Counted from the stretch's first letter, positions 24,444-34,114 are shown. The stretch: 37,241 bases of DNA from a bacterium (GCA_016934675.1 JAFGSJ010000109.1:1-37241); one strand, 5' to 3'. The notes: a model not told the origin generated them from the letters alone. A program made the numbers and translations.

Positions 24444-25583
24444 TTAGCCTTTTTTCAATAATTCGACCCGATCAGTTCTTTCCCAGGTAAATTCCGGTTC
24501 ATTACGTCCGAAATGACCGTATGCTGCGGTTTTACGAAAAATCGGTCGTCTCAGATTAAGCTCCTTGATAATATCGAGTGGTCGTAAGGGAAAGTGTTTT
24601 TTGACCAGTTCGACAATTTCCTGATTGGGAACAGTGGAGGTACCAAATGTATCGACCATAACTGAGACCGGGTCAGCGACACCGATCGCATAAGCGATCT
24701 GGATTTCGAGTTTTTTTGCGAGTCCGGCAGCTACGAGATTTTTGGCGATATAGCGTGAGACATACGAACCGGAGCGGTCGACTTTTGTCGGATCTTTGCC
24801 CGAAAAGCAGCCGCCACCATGGGAGCCGACGCCACCATAGGTATCGACGATGATTTTACGACCGGTCAAACCGGTATCACCCTGGGGCCCGCCCACGACA
24901 AAACGCCCGGTCGCATTGATATGGTATTTCGTCGTGTCCGAGAGTAAATGCTTGGGAATGACAGGTTTGATCACGTGTTCGAGAATGTCTTCACGCAACG
25001 AGCGCATGTCGATATCGGGGCTATGCTGGGCAGCGATAACCACGGCACTGACACCCAACGGGGTCCCATTTTCGTATTCGACGCTGACCTGTGATTTGCC
25101 GTCGGGTCTCAGATAATCGAGGATACTTTCTTTTCTGACCTTAGCCAATTGCATGGTAAGTTTATGAGCCAGCATGATCGGTAAAGGCATAAACTCTTCC
25201 GTTTCGTCCGTGGCATAGCCGAACATCATGCCTTGGTCACCAGCGCCGCCTGGGTCGACACCCATGGCTATATCTGGTGATTGCTCGTCAATTGAGGAAA
25301 TAACGGCGCAGGTCTTATAATCAAGTCCGAATTTTGCCTGCGTATAACCAATCGATTTGATGGTTTCTCGCACAATCGTGGGGACATCAACATAAGTTTT
25401 GGTGCTGATTTCACCAGCGACAAACGCAAGTCCCGTGGTGAGTAATGTTTCACAGGCGACCCGACCCGTAGGGTCCTCTTTCATGACCGTATCCAGAACA
25501 GCGTCCGAGATTTGGTCTGCGATCTTATCGGGATGGCCTTCCGTCACAGATTCCGAAGTAAAAAAGTAGCGATTTTTAACCAT
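24444..25583 (-). CDS. metK: S-adenosylmethionine synthetase
   Basis: A 379-residue methionine adenosyltransferase making S-adenosylmethionine from methionine and ATP in the cytoplasm. All family signatures are visible: [20 protein letters not shown] at the N-terminus with the ATP-contacting His, [13 protein letters not shown] (family signature 1), [19 protein letters not shown] (P-loop-like signature 2), and [11 protein letters not shown]. Length matches the family. AAGGAGG lies six bases before ATG, inside the short palindrome CTTGAATGTTCAAG region (25594-25607). A single-gene unit is likely, with a promoter at 25623-25652 and the terminator at 24336-24377. I looked for a SAM riboswitch in the leader and saw none. 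Confidence 0.98.
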   Translation of the reverse strand: MVKNRYFFTSESVTEGHPDKIADQISDAVLDTVMKEDPTGRVACETLLTTGLAFVAGEISTKTYVDVPTIVRETIKSIGYTQAKFGLDYKTCAVISSIDEQSPDIAMGVDPGGAGDQGMMFGYATDETEEFMPLPIMLAHKLTMQLAKVRKESILDYLRPDGKSQVSVEYENGTPLGVSAVVIAAQHSPDIDMRSLREDILEHVIKPVIPKHLLSDTTKYHINATGRFVVGGPQGDTGLTGRKIIVDTYGGVGSHGGGCFSGKDPTKVDRSGSYVSRYIAKNLVAAGLAKKLEIQIAYAIGVADPVSVMVDTFGTSTVPNQEIVELVKKHFPLRPLDIIKELNLRRPIFRKTAAYGHFGRNEPEFTWERTDRVELLKKG

Positions 25584-25622
25584 ATTTAGCCTCCTTGAAT
25601 GTTCAAGCTTCTAAAGGAGACT

Positions 25623-25652
25623 AGTATTAAGAGCATTTCAGCACAAAGTCAA
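25623..25652 (-). promoter_or_regulatory. Sigma-70 promoter of metK
   Basis: Minus strand: TTGACT (25652-25647) with, at 18 bases, AATACT (25628-25623) or, at 17, TAATAC. The leader would be about 35 bases. Confidence 0.5.
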
Positions 25653-25812
25653 CACTTCCAGTTTGAGAAAATCATCGTGCGTCAGCAAGGTACCACTGCC
25701 TCATCGAGAGTGGATGGAGCTGGTTTGAAAATTGCGAGTGAGAACAAAATAACTCTGATCTGTTAATCCACTTATCCTGTCTCGTTTGGGTAATTGACCC
25801 GGGATTTTATTT

Positions 25813-26349
25813 TTACTCGGGTTCCAACAAGCCGACGCTGCCATCGGCCCGACGATAAACCACATTGATCTCGTTTGATTGGGCATTCCTGAACATGAGA
25901 ATTTCATCTTCACGATATTCTAACTGGAGTGCAGCCTCATCGATCGACATCGGTTTGGCGATAAAAGCATCAATTTTCACGATGTGCCTTTTGGCATTCT
26001 CATCTGCTTCCTCCGGATTCCAGGTTTTGGGATTATCCGGATTTCGGGAATGACCACTTCGCTTGTGATCTATTTTTTTTGTTTTCAACTTTTTCGCCTG
26101 CCTTTCAAGTTTTTCAATGGCCCCATCGATGGAAGAATACATATCGGCGGTTTCTTCGGTTGAAGAGAGTGAAAACCCGTTCCCGGAAAGCGAGATTTCA
26201 GCGATCTGCCTGTATTTTTCCACGGACAGGATAACATGGGCCTCAGTAATATTTCTCTTAAATTTAGAGATTTTTTTCACTTTACTATCGATATAATCCC
26301 GTAATGGTTGTGTGATTTCCATTCTTCTGCTCGTGATTGTGATTTTCAT
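25813..26349 (-). CDS. hpf: Ribosome hibernation promoting factor, long form
   Basis: A 178-residue protein of the long HPF/RaiA class, which dimerises 70S ribosomes into inactive 100S particles in slow growth. The N-terminal domain opens MKITITSRRMEITQPLRDYI and contains EISLSGNG and DMYSSIDGAIEKLERQ. A charged linker follows, and the C-terminal dimerisation domain has VKIDAFIAKPMSIDEAALQL and INVVYRRADGSVGLLEP. The start at 26349 is set by GGAGG nine bases upstream; the longer frame to 26415 is not supported. It follows rpoN by about 80 bases, a classic Gram-negative order, though the phosphotransferase gene ptsN that often comes next is missing. Confidence 0.95.
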   Translation of the reverse strand: MKITITSRRMEITQPLRDYIDSKVKKISKFKRNITEAHVILSVEKYRQIAEISLSGNGFSLSSTEETADMYSSIDGAIEKLERQAKKLKTKKIDHKRSGHSRNPDNPKTWNPEEADENAKRHIVKIDAFIAKPMSIDEAALQLEYREDEILMFRNAQSNEINVVYRRADGSVGLLEPE

Positions 26350-26427
26350 CAGGTTGTTACCTCCGTTGAAATATGAAAGTGGAAGAATTGCATATGGCCA
26401 GAATCGGGTCCCCACTGATCAAGTGCA

Positions 26428-27909
26428 CTATTTCTTTCTTTTTCGCTTACTCGAAGGGGGAAGGTGTAGTTCTTCCCTATATTTGGCCACAGTTCTTCGG
26501 GCAATCCTGATTCCCTGTTGATACAAAATATCCGCGATTTTTTTATCACTGAGTGGTAGGTTCGTTTTTTCTCCTTGGATTAGATTTTTAATGAGTTCCT
26601 TAATTCTGAGAGACGAGACATCTTCACCATAGGTCGAGCTCAATCCGCTGTGAAAGAAGTATTTCAGTTCGAAGACGCCGCGTGGTGTGTTCATGTATTT
26701 ATTGGTCGAAACGCGGCTAACGGTAGATTCATGCATAGCGATATCATCAGCGACATCCCTGAGGACCAGAGGTTTCAAATAACCAATCCCCTTTTCAAAA
26801 AACTCTTTCTGAAAGTTGAGAATACTACGACTCACCTTGTAGAGTGTTTGTTGTCTCTGTTCGATACTTCGAATGAGCCATTTGGCTGAATTCAATTTTT
26901 TCTCGATATAGTCCCTGGTATCAACGTTATTGGATTGCTTATTCTTAAGAATCGAGAGGTAAAGGTTCGAGATACGTAAGCGGGGAATCCCGTCGTCATT
27001 GAGCAAGACTACAAATTCATCATCCATTTTTGTAATAATGACATCGGGGATAATGTAACGGGTTTGTTCATCGGAATATTTCCGGCCCGGTTTGGGTTCC
27101 AAACCAAGAATAACTTCCATGGCATGATCGATCTGTTCAGAGCTGATATCGAGTTTCTGACGGATTTTATCAAAATCATTCTGTTCAACATCATTGAGGC
27201 ATTCTTCGATGATACACCGCGCTATCGTTTCTTCGGGGAAGAGTTGGTCGATTTGGATCAGCATGCACTCTTTCAAGTCACGAGCAGCAATACCGGTTGG
27301 TTCGAAGGTCTGAATGGTCTTTAACGTGTCCCGAACCAGATCGGGGTCGACACTGAGCGAAGTCGCAATTTCCTCAATCGTCGTTATTAAGTAGCCATTT
27401 TCGTCGACATTGCCGATGATTTGAAGTCCAATTTTCATTGAGAGCGTATCGAGTTTTGAAAGCAGCAATTGCTCATACAAAATTTCAAATAGACTCTTGG
27501 TATCACGAGTTAGATTTTCGAAAAGCACTGCATCCTTTTGTTCCCGAGGCATATAGCCATAATCATATTCTTCCCTGAGATACTCGTCTATTTCTTCCCA
27601 TCGAGCCTGATCATCATTTTTAATTTCAGGCAACTGATCAGGAAACACTTCCTTGATTTGCTCGGGGGTGTTCGCTTGCTGTTCGGAATCACTAGGGGCT
27701 GTATTCCTCTCTTCGATGAAATCATGAGGTTGTTCTTCAGGTGTACCATCAGGCATAACCTCGAGCACAGGATTTTCAAGCAGGTTTTGTTCGAGGACTT
27801 CCTGGAGTTCAAGTCGGGTCAATTGCAGGAGTCTGATTGCCAATTGCAGATTAGGAGTCATAACCAGCTTCTGTTGCAGCTTCATCTGCAATTTCATTTC
27901 AATGTTCAT
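26428..27909 (-). CDS. rpoN: RNA polymerase sigma-54 factor
   Basis: A 493-residue sigma-54. Region I is Gln/Leu-rich (MKLQMKLQQKLVMTPNLQLA, LLQLTRLELQEVLEQNLLEN), region II is acidic (about 55-125), and the core-binding and DNA-binding parts follow (DLKECMLIQI; LVLRDVADDIAMHESTVSRV helix-turn-helix). The RpoN box RIARRTVAKYREEL is near the C-terminus. It directs activator-dependent transcription. The Shine-Dalgarno at its ATG is weak, but a strong AGGAG serves a six-codon ORF ending one base before it (separate entry). It lies between lptB and hpf, probably one transcript with both. Confidence 0.97.
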   Translation of the reverse strand: MNIEMKLQMKLQQKLVMTPNLQLAIRLLQLTRLELQEVLEQNLLENPVLEVMPDGTPEEQPHDFIEERNTAPSDSEQQANTPEQIKEVFPDQLPEIKNDDQARWEEIDEYLREEYDYGYMPREQKDAVLFENLTRDTKSLFEILYEQLLLSKLDTLSMKIGLQIIGNVDENGYLITTIEEIATSLSVDPDLVRDTLKTIQTFEPTGIAARDLKECMLIQIDQLFPEETIARCIIEECLNDVEQNDFDKIRQKLDISSEQIDHAMEVILGLEPKPGRKYSDEQTRYIIPDVIITKMDDEFVVLLNDDGIPRLRISNLYLSILKNKQSNNVDTRDYIEKKLNSAKWLIRSIEQRQQTLYKVSRSILNFQKEFFEKGIGYLKPLVLRDVADDIAMHESTVSRVSTNKYMNTPRGVFELKYFFHSGLSSTYGEDVSSLRIKELIKNLIQGEKTNLPLSDKKIADILYQQGIRIARRTVAKYREELHLPPSSKRKRKK

Positions 27910-27910
27910 G

Positions 27911-27931
27911 TCAGTCCAATCCCAGGTTCAT
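27911..27931 (-). CDS. Six-codon leader ORF coupled to rpoN
   Basis: Minus strand: AGGAG, seven bases, then ATG (27931-27929), five sense codons (MNLGLD) and TGA (27913-27911). One base separates this stop from the rpoN ATG at 27909. Its ribosome site is much better than that of rpoN, so rpoN may be translated by re-initiation. It may instead be that the strong site feeds rpoN by slippage; a chance ORF is possible. Confidence 0.4.
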   Translation of the reverse strand: MNLGLD

Positions 27932-28002
27932 TGCGTATCTCCTGATTGTTACCATGCTCTTCTTATCCTATACCAGGAAAACATGAAAATTTCAACGGGA
28001 AA

Positions 28003-28794
28003 TTAATCTCCCAACTTGAAATGTTCACCGAGATAGAATTTCCTGACCTGTTCATCTTCAGAAATTTCGCGAGGGGTCCCGGTTTTGAGAATGCGACCCG
28101 TACTGATAATGTAAGCCCGGTCGGTAATTTCAAGTGTTTCGCGCACGTTATGATCAGTAATGAGGATACCGATGTTGCGCATCCGAAGCTGAGAAATGAT
28201 GTTCTGAATATCAATTACTGCCAGAGGATCAATGCCGGCAAATGGTTCATCAAGCAAGATAAATGAAGGCGAACTGGCAAGCGAACGAGCTATTTCAACG
28301 CGCCGCCGTTCACCACCCGAGAGAGTGTAGGCCTTACTTTTGGCTAAATGACTAACTCCAAATTCATGCAACAGAGAGTTCAATCTGTCTTCCCTTTGGG
28401 CTTTGGTCAGGGGAATAGTCTCGAGAATGGCCATCACATTCTCCTCGACCGTCAATTTTCGAAAGATCGAAGCCTCCTGGGTCAGATAGCCGATCCCCTT
28501 TCTGGCCCTAATATACATGGGCATTTCGGTAATATCTTCGTTATTGAGTAAAACATGACCGTGATCGGCCCTGATCAAGCCAATAACCATATAAAAAGTC
28601 GTTGTTTTCCCGGCCCCGTTCGGGCCAAGCAAGCCAATGACTTCACCGGACTTCATGGTCAGGCTGATCCGATCGACGACCGTTCGACCGGCATATGTTT
28701 TGGAAAGATCATGAACGGACAGAATTGACTCGGTCAGGACATGCTCCATTCGAAGTTGTCCGGGTTTGTCATTCGTGCATTTTTCCGCTGTCAT
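28003..28794 (-). CDS. lptB: LPS export ABC transporter ATPase
   Basis: A 263-residue ABC ATPase that powers LPS extraction from the inner membrane with LptF/G and C. Walker [19 protein letters not shown]-loop in [15 protein letters not shown], signature [16 protein letters not shown], Walker [16 protein letters not shown] and the switch His in [10 protein letters not shown]. These match LptB rather than general ABC proteins. ATG 28794 (GAGG five bases upstream) is preferred over the TTG at 28827. The extra about 20 residues before [12 protein letters not shown] are unusual; a later ATG (MEHVLTESI) is possible. The LptC/LptA-like gene lies upstream and rpoN downstream. Confidence 0.96.
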   Translation of the reverse strand: MTAEKCTNDKPGQLRMEHVLTESILSVHDLSKTYAGRTVVDRISLTMKSGEVIGLLGPNGAGKTTTFYMVIGLIRADHGHVLLNNEDITEMPMYIRARKGIGYLTQEASIFRKLTVEENVMAILETIPLTKAQREDRLNSLLHEFGVSHLAKSKAYTLSGGERRRVEIARSLASSPSFILLDEPFAGIDPLAVIDIQNIISQLRMRNIGILITDHNVRETLEITDRAYIISTGRILKTGTPREISEDEQVRKFYLGEHFKLGD

Positions 28795-28893
28795 TTCCGC
28801 CTCTTCACCTGAACATTGCGTGGACAATCATCTCTTTTCCATTAGAACATCTGTATCTGGATTTCATCTCCCGAGCCGGTTTCAGAGAGTCTA

Positions 28894-31140
28894 CTATTGT
28901 GTTAAAATTCGACTTCTCGGCACCTGCTGACCGGTACTGGGTGTTGGTCCGGGCTGAGTAAAAGCTTTGTCATTATTTATTGGTTTTTCTTCAGTCTGAT
29001 CTACCTTGCCTCGAGTGTCGCCCTGGATATAATGAATACTGGTCGCATCACGACCTTCTATGATATAACGCCGCTCACTCAAGAAAAAATCAGCTCGGGT
29101 ACAGGTGATATCATTGCTGGAATCAATGATACGGACACGGCTGCCCTCCACCCAGAGCAAATCGATCCCCCCCCGATAACCAGCTCGATCACCGAGAATC
29201 CGTCGGTCACCATCTGGTTCTTTCATGAGAATCTCAATATGACCAACCGCAGTCAGTTCTTGAAAACCTTGAGAATCATCCGCAAAAACAACCCGGACAT
29301 TATCAGACTTCATGGTACTAACCAGTCCATTCGGACCAGTCCTTCGGATGAGTACCTCCCCATCAAAGATCGCTTCAGCCTCCTTATTCAGAAACCAGAG
29401 TGTCTCAGAATGAATATCCACCGGATGCTGACTGAATAGACCATCAGTGAGCATTTTGCCTTTATCAGCACTTTGAGTCTGTCCTGGATCGAACTCACCC
29501 TCAAGATGTGTCGATACACCATTGAAAGCATAGACCTTTTCCTGTTCGGTGAAAATATGAATGACAGGCGCTTCAATCCTCGATTGATCACGCCAGAGTT
29601 TGCAGTTTCCCGTCGCTATTGCCAGCCGGTCCTGACCAGAAAAAGTCAGGCGATCACAATGCATGTTCTGTTCCGGATCGGAGACCTGAACATGACCCAT
29701 CGCATCAAAATCCCTGATCTGACGAGATGCATTCAAAGCAAACGATATTTTGTCTGTGGCCAGAGTGTTTTCCAATTGACGAATAATGACTTTACCTTCA
29801 AGAAGACCCAAGCCTTGTGATTGATCGAAAAAACCGTTGCGGGCCTTGAATTCGACCGGACCTTCAGTCAAGCCAACCAGAAGTGAACTTCCAGCCCTGG
29901 CCGGTCCCTTCTTCTTTTCCCCTGTATGGATCACGTTTGATTGAAATGAACCATGAACGTTGCCCCGAATCGTTAATAATTGCATATCGGGCTGCATAAC
30001 CATCACATCACCCCGCAAAAAATCAGTACTTGATTCGACTCGAGGTTCACCGGTGGCAATCAGTCTGTCCGAAAGAATCGAGTAACTCACCCTGTCAGCG
30101 GTCAAGCTTCGCCCAATCTCTTCCACGTGGACATTACCCTGAGCATACATAGCCACAATGGCACGCTCAGCCTGATCGTAAAACAACTCCGTTTCCTCAG
30201 CCCTTAACAAGCGATCACCCCGATGGACCTCGACCTCGCCCCGAGCCCGAATCAATCGTGTCAAACGATAGATGATCAATTCTGCGGCTTGGATATGGAC
30301 CCGCTCTCCTGACTTTTCCAGAGATTCCCCTGAACCATCTGCAACCTCGGGAGACAGTTCCGCCCTGACCCGGCCAAGACATTCGATCCGATTGACCGCT
30401 GGATCAAGATATCCATGCAATTCATCCGATTCGATCGTACTTTCTTCTGACCTGACCCTTACTTCCTCATAATAATGGATAGCCTGTTGATCATGGAAGT
30501 ATTCAGCCCGTGCTGAACGAATTTCAAGCGGTACTGCTCGACCCGAAGCTTCATCGTGATAGTAAAATTCCGTTCGAACAGCACTTTCCAAAAAAAGAGC
30601 CGAATTATTTCGCTGCATCTCCAGACCGGTTCCAGAGACCGTTGATTCGCCCTGAATCAGCGTCACAGAAGAATCCGTACTGAGCAGTCCCGATTCATGA
30701 TCATATTTTAGGTCATTTGACCGAAAATGCAGGGGGGCGATGGTTGGGTCAGCGGGAGTTATGGTTATGGCGACGTTACCAGTCACGGTGATATTGTTGC
30801 GGTTTTGTTCGAAAATACCCTCATCTGCTTGGGCCTGGACAGTGGAGCCGTCATCCTGCCAGAAGGTTGCCTGTTCGATTTGTTCGAGGAGATAGATGTT
30901 TTCCTTGAGGAAGCCTTTAATTTTATGTGCTTTGATAAAGAAGCAGTTTTTACCATTCTTTTGAAAGGTCCGTTCGAAGGATTCGATTTTCCAGTCGGGA
31001 TTATCCTTATCGAGCTGTAAAGTATCTGCCTCTGGGTTCATTGGCCGGAGGGTAGATTTGAAGAAATAGATGCCGAAAATGACCAACAAAGCGATCATGC
31101 AGATGATCAGGATTTTTTTCACATGGCTTCGAGTTATCAT
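28894..31140 (-). CDS. Giant LptC/LptA-like LPS transport protein
   Basis: A 748-residue periplasmic protein with an N-terminal membrane anchor (residues about 8-28) and then a long run of OstA/LptA-type beta-jellyroll units. Recurring phrases include ..A..G.....NNITVTGNVAI, ELHGYLDPAVNRIECLGRV, LIRARGEVEVHRGDRLLRAEE, AMYAQGNVHV and DGEVLIRRTG. The opening segment (about 35-185) is LptC-like; the rest is LptA-like. LptC and LptA are usually about 190 and 185 residues, so this is about twice their sum. No separate lptA is present beside lptB. It is likely to form much or all of the LPS bridge as one chain. AAGGA six bases upstream supports ATG 31140. A Pro/Gln-rich disordered tail closes the protein. 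Confidence 0.88.
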   Translation of the reverse strand: MITRSHVKKILIICMIALLVIFGIYFFKSTLRPMNPEADTLQLDKDNPDWKIESFERTFQKNGKNCFFIKAHKIKGFLKENIYLLEQIEQATFWQDDGSTVQAQADEGIFEQNRNNITVTGNVAITITPADPTIAPLHFRSNDLKYDHESGLLSTDSSVTLIQGESTVSGTGLEMQRNNSALFLESAVRTEFYYHDEASGRAVPLEIRSARAEYFHDQQAIHYYEEVRVRSEESTIESDELHGYLDPAVNRIECLGRVRAELSPEVADGSGESLEKSGERVHIQAAELIIYRLTRLIRARGEVEVHRGDRLLRAEETELFYDQAERAIVAMYAQGNVHVEEIGRSLTADRVSYSILSDRLIATGEPRVESSTDFLRGDVMVMQPDMQLLTIRGNVHGSFQSNVIHTGEKKKGPARAGSSLLVGLTEGPVEFKARNGFFDQSQGLGLLEGKVIIRQLENTLATDKISFALNASRQIRDFDAMGHVQVSDPEQNMHCDRLTFSGQDRLAIATGNCKLWRDQSRIEAPVIHIFTEQEKVYAFNGVSTHLEGEFDPGQTQSADKGKMLTDGLFSQHPVDIHSETLWFLNKEAEAIFDGEVLIRRTGPNGLVSTMKSDNVRVVFADDSQGFQELTAVGHIEILMKEPDGDRRILGDRAGYRGGIDLLWVEGSRVRIIDSSNDITCTRADFFLSERRYIIEGRDATSIHYIQGDTRGKVDQTEEKPINNDKAFTQPGPTPSTGQQVPRSRILTQ

Positions 31141-31247
31141 GGAAAATCCTTCGTGCAGAGTTGAGATAGCACACGGAAAAAACAGCGCCTCATGCGAGCG
31201 TATTGCTGCGTCAAGGGCACTATAGCATAATCAGTTTGAAAAAAAAA

Positions 31248-31832
31248 TCAGCAGGAATGTAATCGGTTGGATGAACATTCATGTGAGATAAAGCGAAAGA
31301 GGGGCCCGAAGTAATGGTCCATTTCGTCGGTGATGGGGTCGCCATTCAGAACTTGGGAAAAACATTCAAAAAATTCTGAAAGAAAAACGAGGGGCAGTCC
31401 CGAGATATCCCAAATGGATTCTGCGCTTTTGCTACTGATTTTATAGCCATCAAGAAAAAGCATGAGTGGTTCGGTAAAGACGTCGGCGATGGCTTTCTGA
31501 GGTGCTTTTTTATGTAATTGAAATGTTGTGGTGCAATAGGGGCGAAGTGTAGCGATCAGATCGTCCACGAGTTTGGGTAAAATATGGGGGTATTGTTCGT
31601 AGCCGTATTCCTGGGCGAATTTCATGGTCAATAATTTGACGAAGAGGTCAGAATTGATGATAGGGATGGACTTGGTGATGAAATAGAGGAGATGCTCGAT
31701 CATGAGTGGCGAGAAGCGATGCTGGGGCAAATCCCATTTTTTAATGAGAATAGCCTCCAATATTTCTCTCAACTCATGGCTGTGCCGGTCACCGATCAAC
31801 TCTTTGATTTTTTTTCTATGTTCAGTGATCAT
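31248..31832 (-). CDS. Hypothetical protein, about 194 residues
   Basis: I recognise no family. The protein is mostly helical by composition, with hydrophobic stretches (MIEHLLYFITKSIPIINSDL, PLVFLSEFFECF) but no clear membrane helix or signal peptide. It opens with a charged helix (ITEHRKKIKELIGDRHSHEL). An AGAGA sequence four bases upstream of ATG 31832 may be its ribosome site. It lies between rpsA, from which a terminator hairpin separates it, and the LptC/LptA-like gene, about 107 bases downstream. Whether it belongs to the LPS or the translation block is open. Confidence 0.65.
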   Translation of the reverse strand: MITEHRKKIKELIGDRHSHELREILEAILIKKWDLPQHRFSPLMIEHLLYFITKSIPIINSDLFVKLLTMKFAQEYGYEQYPHILPKLVDDLIATLRPYCTTTFQLHKKAPQKAIADVFTEPLMLFLDGYKISSKSAESIWDISGLPLVFLSEFFECFSQVLNGDPITDEMDHYFGPLFRFISHECSSNRLHSC

Positions 31833-31886
31833 AGGTCTCTGCGCTGTGTGATAGGTTTGACGACCTTATCCGGAGAAGCCAACGCT

Positions 31887-31922
31887 GAAAGAAAAGGGGT
31901 GAGGAGTTATTCCTCCTCACCC
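31887..31922 (-). terminator. Intrinsic terminator with the rpsA stop codon in its loop
   Basis: Minus strand: GGGTGAGGAG (31922-31913), loop GAATAA (31912-31907) containing the rpsA TAA, CTCCTCACCC (31906-31897), then CTTTTCTTTC. The stem is ten perfect pairs and its left half encodes the last residues of S1 (GEEE). Confidence 0.75.
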
Positions 31923-34114
31923 TCATCGGTTTTCGGGGCATCTTTTTTTGCTTTAATCGAGCCTTTGATTTTTGAAATCATCGAGTCGACATCATCGAGT
32001 TTTGAGACAGCGTTTTTTGAATCCTTGACTTTTTTCCCGGGGACAGGGTCGGTTTCAGGTTCTTCCGAGGATTGTGTAACATCGGGGTCAGTAAGAGGTT
32101 CCTGGGATTCAGATACAGGTTGTTGTTCGGGTTCGGGTTCAGGTGTTTGCGAAGCCGGTGAGTCATCCTTGGCTTCGTCAGCTTGAGCATCAAGGGATTC
32201 TGCAGTGTGCTGTTCGGCAGTATCTGTATCGGTCTGGGCAGGTAATTCATCCGAAACAGCTTTAATGGGTTTGGATGCTGTTTTCCGTTTTTTCGGTTCA
32301 GTTTTCGGCTCCTCGGACGAAGGATCGCTATCAGAAGTGGTTGCATCGAGGCTTTTTCTCTTGAGCAGATCGCCCATTTTGGCCAATTCCTGATGTTCAG
32401 ATTGTTTTTGTATGTAATCGTTCACATCGGATTGATCGAGTGATTCGAGATAGGCTTTGATACTCAGACCGATTTTCCGTTCATCCGGATCGATCTTGAT
32501 CACTTTCATAGTATATTCTTCATCGATTTTGACGACATCTTCCGGATTATTGACATGTTTTTTATCAAGTTCCGAGACATGGACCAGGCCTTCGATACCG
32601 TCTTCGAGTTCCACGAAAGCGCCGAATTCGGAAATGCGGACGACTTTACCTCTAATAACAGAGCCCGCTGGGTATTTGTCCTGAATAAGGTCCCAGGGGT
32701 CGGGCAGGAGCTGTTTAATACCGAGTGACAGGCGTTCATTTTTGGCATCGATATCGAGAATAACTGCTTTTACCCGTTCACCTTTTTTCACGATTTCGGA
32801 TGGATGGTTAATTCTCTTGGTCCAGGACATGTCCGAGATATGGACCAGGCCATCGATACCTTCATCAAGTTCAATAAAAGCGCCAAAATTTGTTAAGTTG
32901 CGGACCCTCCCGGTTACTTCCGAGCCGACAGTATATTTGTCCTCGATGATTTTCCAGGGATTGGGTTCAACTTGTTTCATTCCGAGCGAGATTCTCTTGT
33001 TTTCTTTGTCGAGATTCAGCACGATGGCTTCGACCATATCACCGATAGCCACCAGTTTACTGTGATTTCTGATTCGGCGTGACCAGGACATCTCCGAGAC
33101 ATGAACCAGACCTTCGACACCTTCCTCCAGTTCGACGAATGCCCCGTAATCAGTGATACTGATAACTTTGCCCTTGACTTTGGCCCCGACTGGATATTTG
33201 GTTTCCACGCTTTCCCAGGGATCGGGAGTTTTTTGTTTATATCCGAGGGAAACACGTTCTTTTTCCCGGTCGAATTTCAGGACCATAACTTCGATTTTAT
33301 CACCAATAATAAACATTTCCGAAGGGTGGTTCACCCTGCCCCAGGACATATCGGTTATGTGCAGCAAACCGTCAATGCCGCCCAGATCGATGAAAGCACC
33401 GTATTCAGTGATATTTTTAACGATACCCGAAACCAGGGCACCTTCTTCCAGAATACTCAGGGTTTTTTCCTTCTGTTCCTTGCGCTTGTTTTCAAGAATG
33501 GCCCGGCGTGACAGAACAATATTACCCCTGCGTTTGTTGAGTTTGATAACCTTCATTTCCAGGGTCTGTCCGATCAGACTTTGGGGATCGCGAACCGGAC
33601 GCAGGTCAATCTGAGAACCCGGCAGGAATGCCTTGACCCCGATATCAACATTCAAACCGCCCTTGATGCGTTCGATCACTTTCCCTTTGAGTATTTCTTC
33701 ATTATCATAGGCGTTTTGAATCTGGTCCCAGATTTTAATTTTATCGGCCTTTTCCTTGGAAAGTACGACCAAGCCATTGCTGTCCTCGGTCTTTTCCAGA
33801 TAGACATCAATCTCGTCACCGATTTTCAGGTTTTCTTCTTCGAGATAGGACTGAAATTCGACCAGAGGGATGACACCCTCCGATTTATAACCGACATCGA
33901 TCAGAATCTCATTTTCGGTTATTTGCAGGATTTTGCCTCGAACGACTTCACCTTCGACGATATTCCTGAAGGATTCATCGTACAAGTCTTCGAGACTCTC
34001 TTCATACTCTTGAGAACCATCCATGTCCTCGGTCGTCTGTTCCTCTTCATTCTGAGAAGTCTCAGTCTTCGAGACGGCCTTTTCTGTTTCTTTTTGTTTC
34101 TTACTTTCTTTCAT
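31907..34114 (-). CDS. rpsA: 30S ribosomal protein S1 with long acidic tail
   Basis: A 735-residue S1 protein, which binds mRNA at the 30S subunit to help initiation. Six S1 (OB) domains are visible, ending at about residue 560: domains 3-6 have clear motifs (YGAFIDLGGIDGLLHITDMS, YGAFVELEEGVEGLVHVSEM, FGAFIELDEGIDGLVHISDM, FGAFVELEDGIEGLVHVSEL); domains 1 and 2 are the divergent ribosome-binding pair. E. coli S1 is 557 residues, so about 175 residues are extra: a Glu/Asp/Pro/Ser/Thr-rich tail with a Lys-rich patch near the end. AGGAGGT ten bases before ATG and a hairpin upstream may control it. cmk lies just upstream, the usual partner. Confidence 0.96.
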   Translation of the reverse strand: MKESKKQKETEKAVSKTETSQNEEEQTTEDMDGSQEYEESLEDLYDESFRNIVEGEVVRGKILQITENEILIDVGYKSEGVIPLVEFQSYLEEENLKIGDEIDVYLEKTEDSNGLVVLSKEKADKIKIWDQIQNAYDNEEILKGKVIERIKGGLNVDIGVKAFLPGSQIDLRPVRDPQSLIGQTLEMKVIKLNKRRGNIVLSRRAILENKRKEQKEKTLSILEEGALVSGIVKNITEYGAFIDLGGIDGLLHITDMSWGRVNHPSEMFIIGDKIEVMVLKFDREKERVSLGYKQKTPDPWESVETKYPVGAKVKGKVISITDYGAFVELEEGVEGLVHVSEMSWSRRIRNHSKLVAIGDMVEAIVLNLDKENKRISLGMKQVEPNPWKIIEDKYTVGSEVTGRVRNLTNFGAFIELDEGIDGLVHISDMSWTKRINHPSEIVKKGERVKAVILDIDAKNERLSLGIKQLLPDPWDLIQDKYPAGSVIRGKVVRISEFGAFVELEDGIEGLVHVSELDKKHVNNPEDVVKIDEEYTMKVIKIDPDERKIGLSIKAYLESLDQSDVNDYIQKQSEHQELAKMGDLLKRKSLDATTSDSDPSSEEPKTEPKKRKTASKPIKAVSDELPAQTDTDTAEQHTAESLDAQADEAKDDSPASQTPEPEPEQQPVSESQEPLTDPDVTQSSEEPETDPVPGKKVKDSKNAVSKLDDVDSMISKIKGSIKAKKDAPKTDEGEEE

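Noticed and set aside
25584..25646. Possible SAM riboswitch in the metK leader
   Set aside because: The leader from the predicted promoter is only about 35 bases, too short for any known SAM riboswitch, and only a 14-base palindrome is seen.
31692..32393. Ser/Gly-rich plus-strand ORFs opposite the rpsA tail
   Set aside because: They are antisense reads of the Glu/Ser-rich tail and have the low-complexity composition expected of that.
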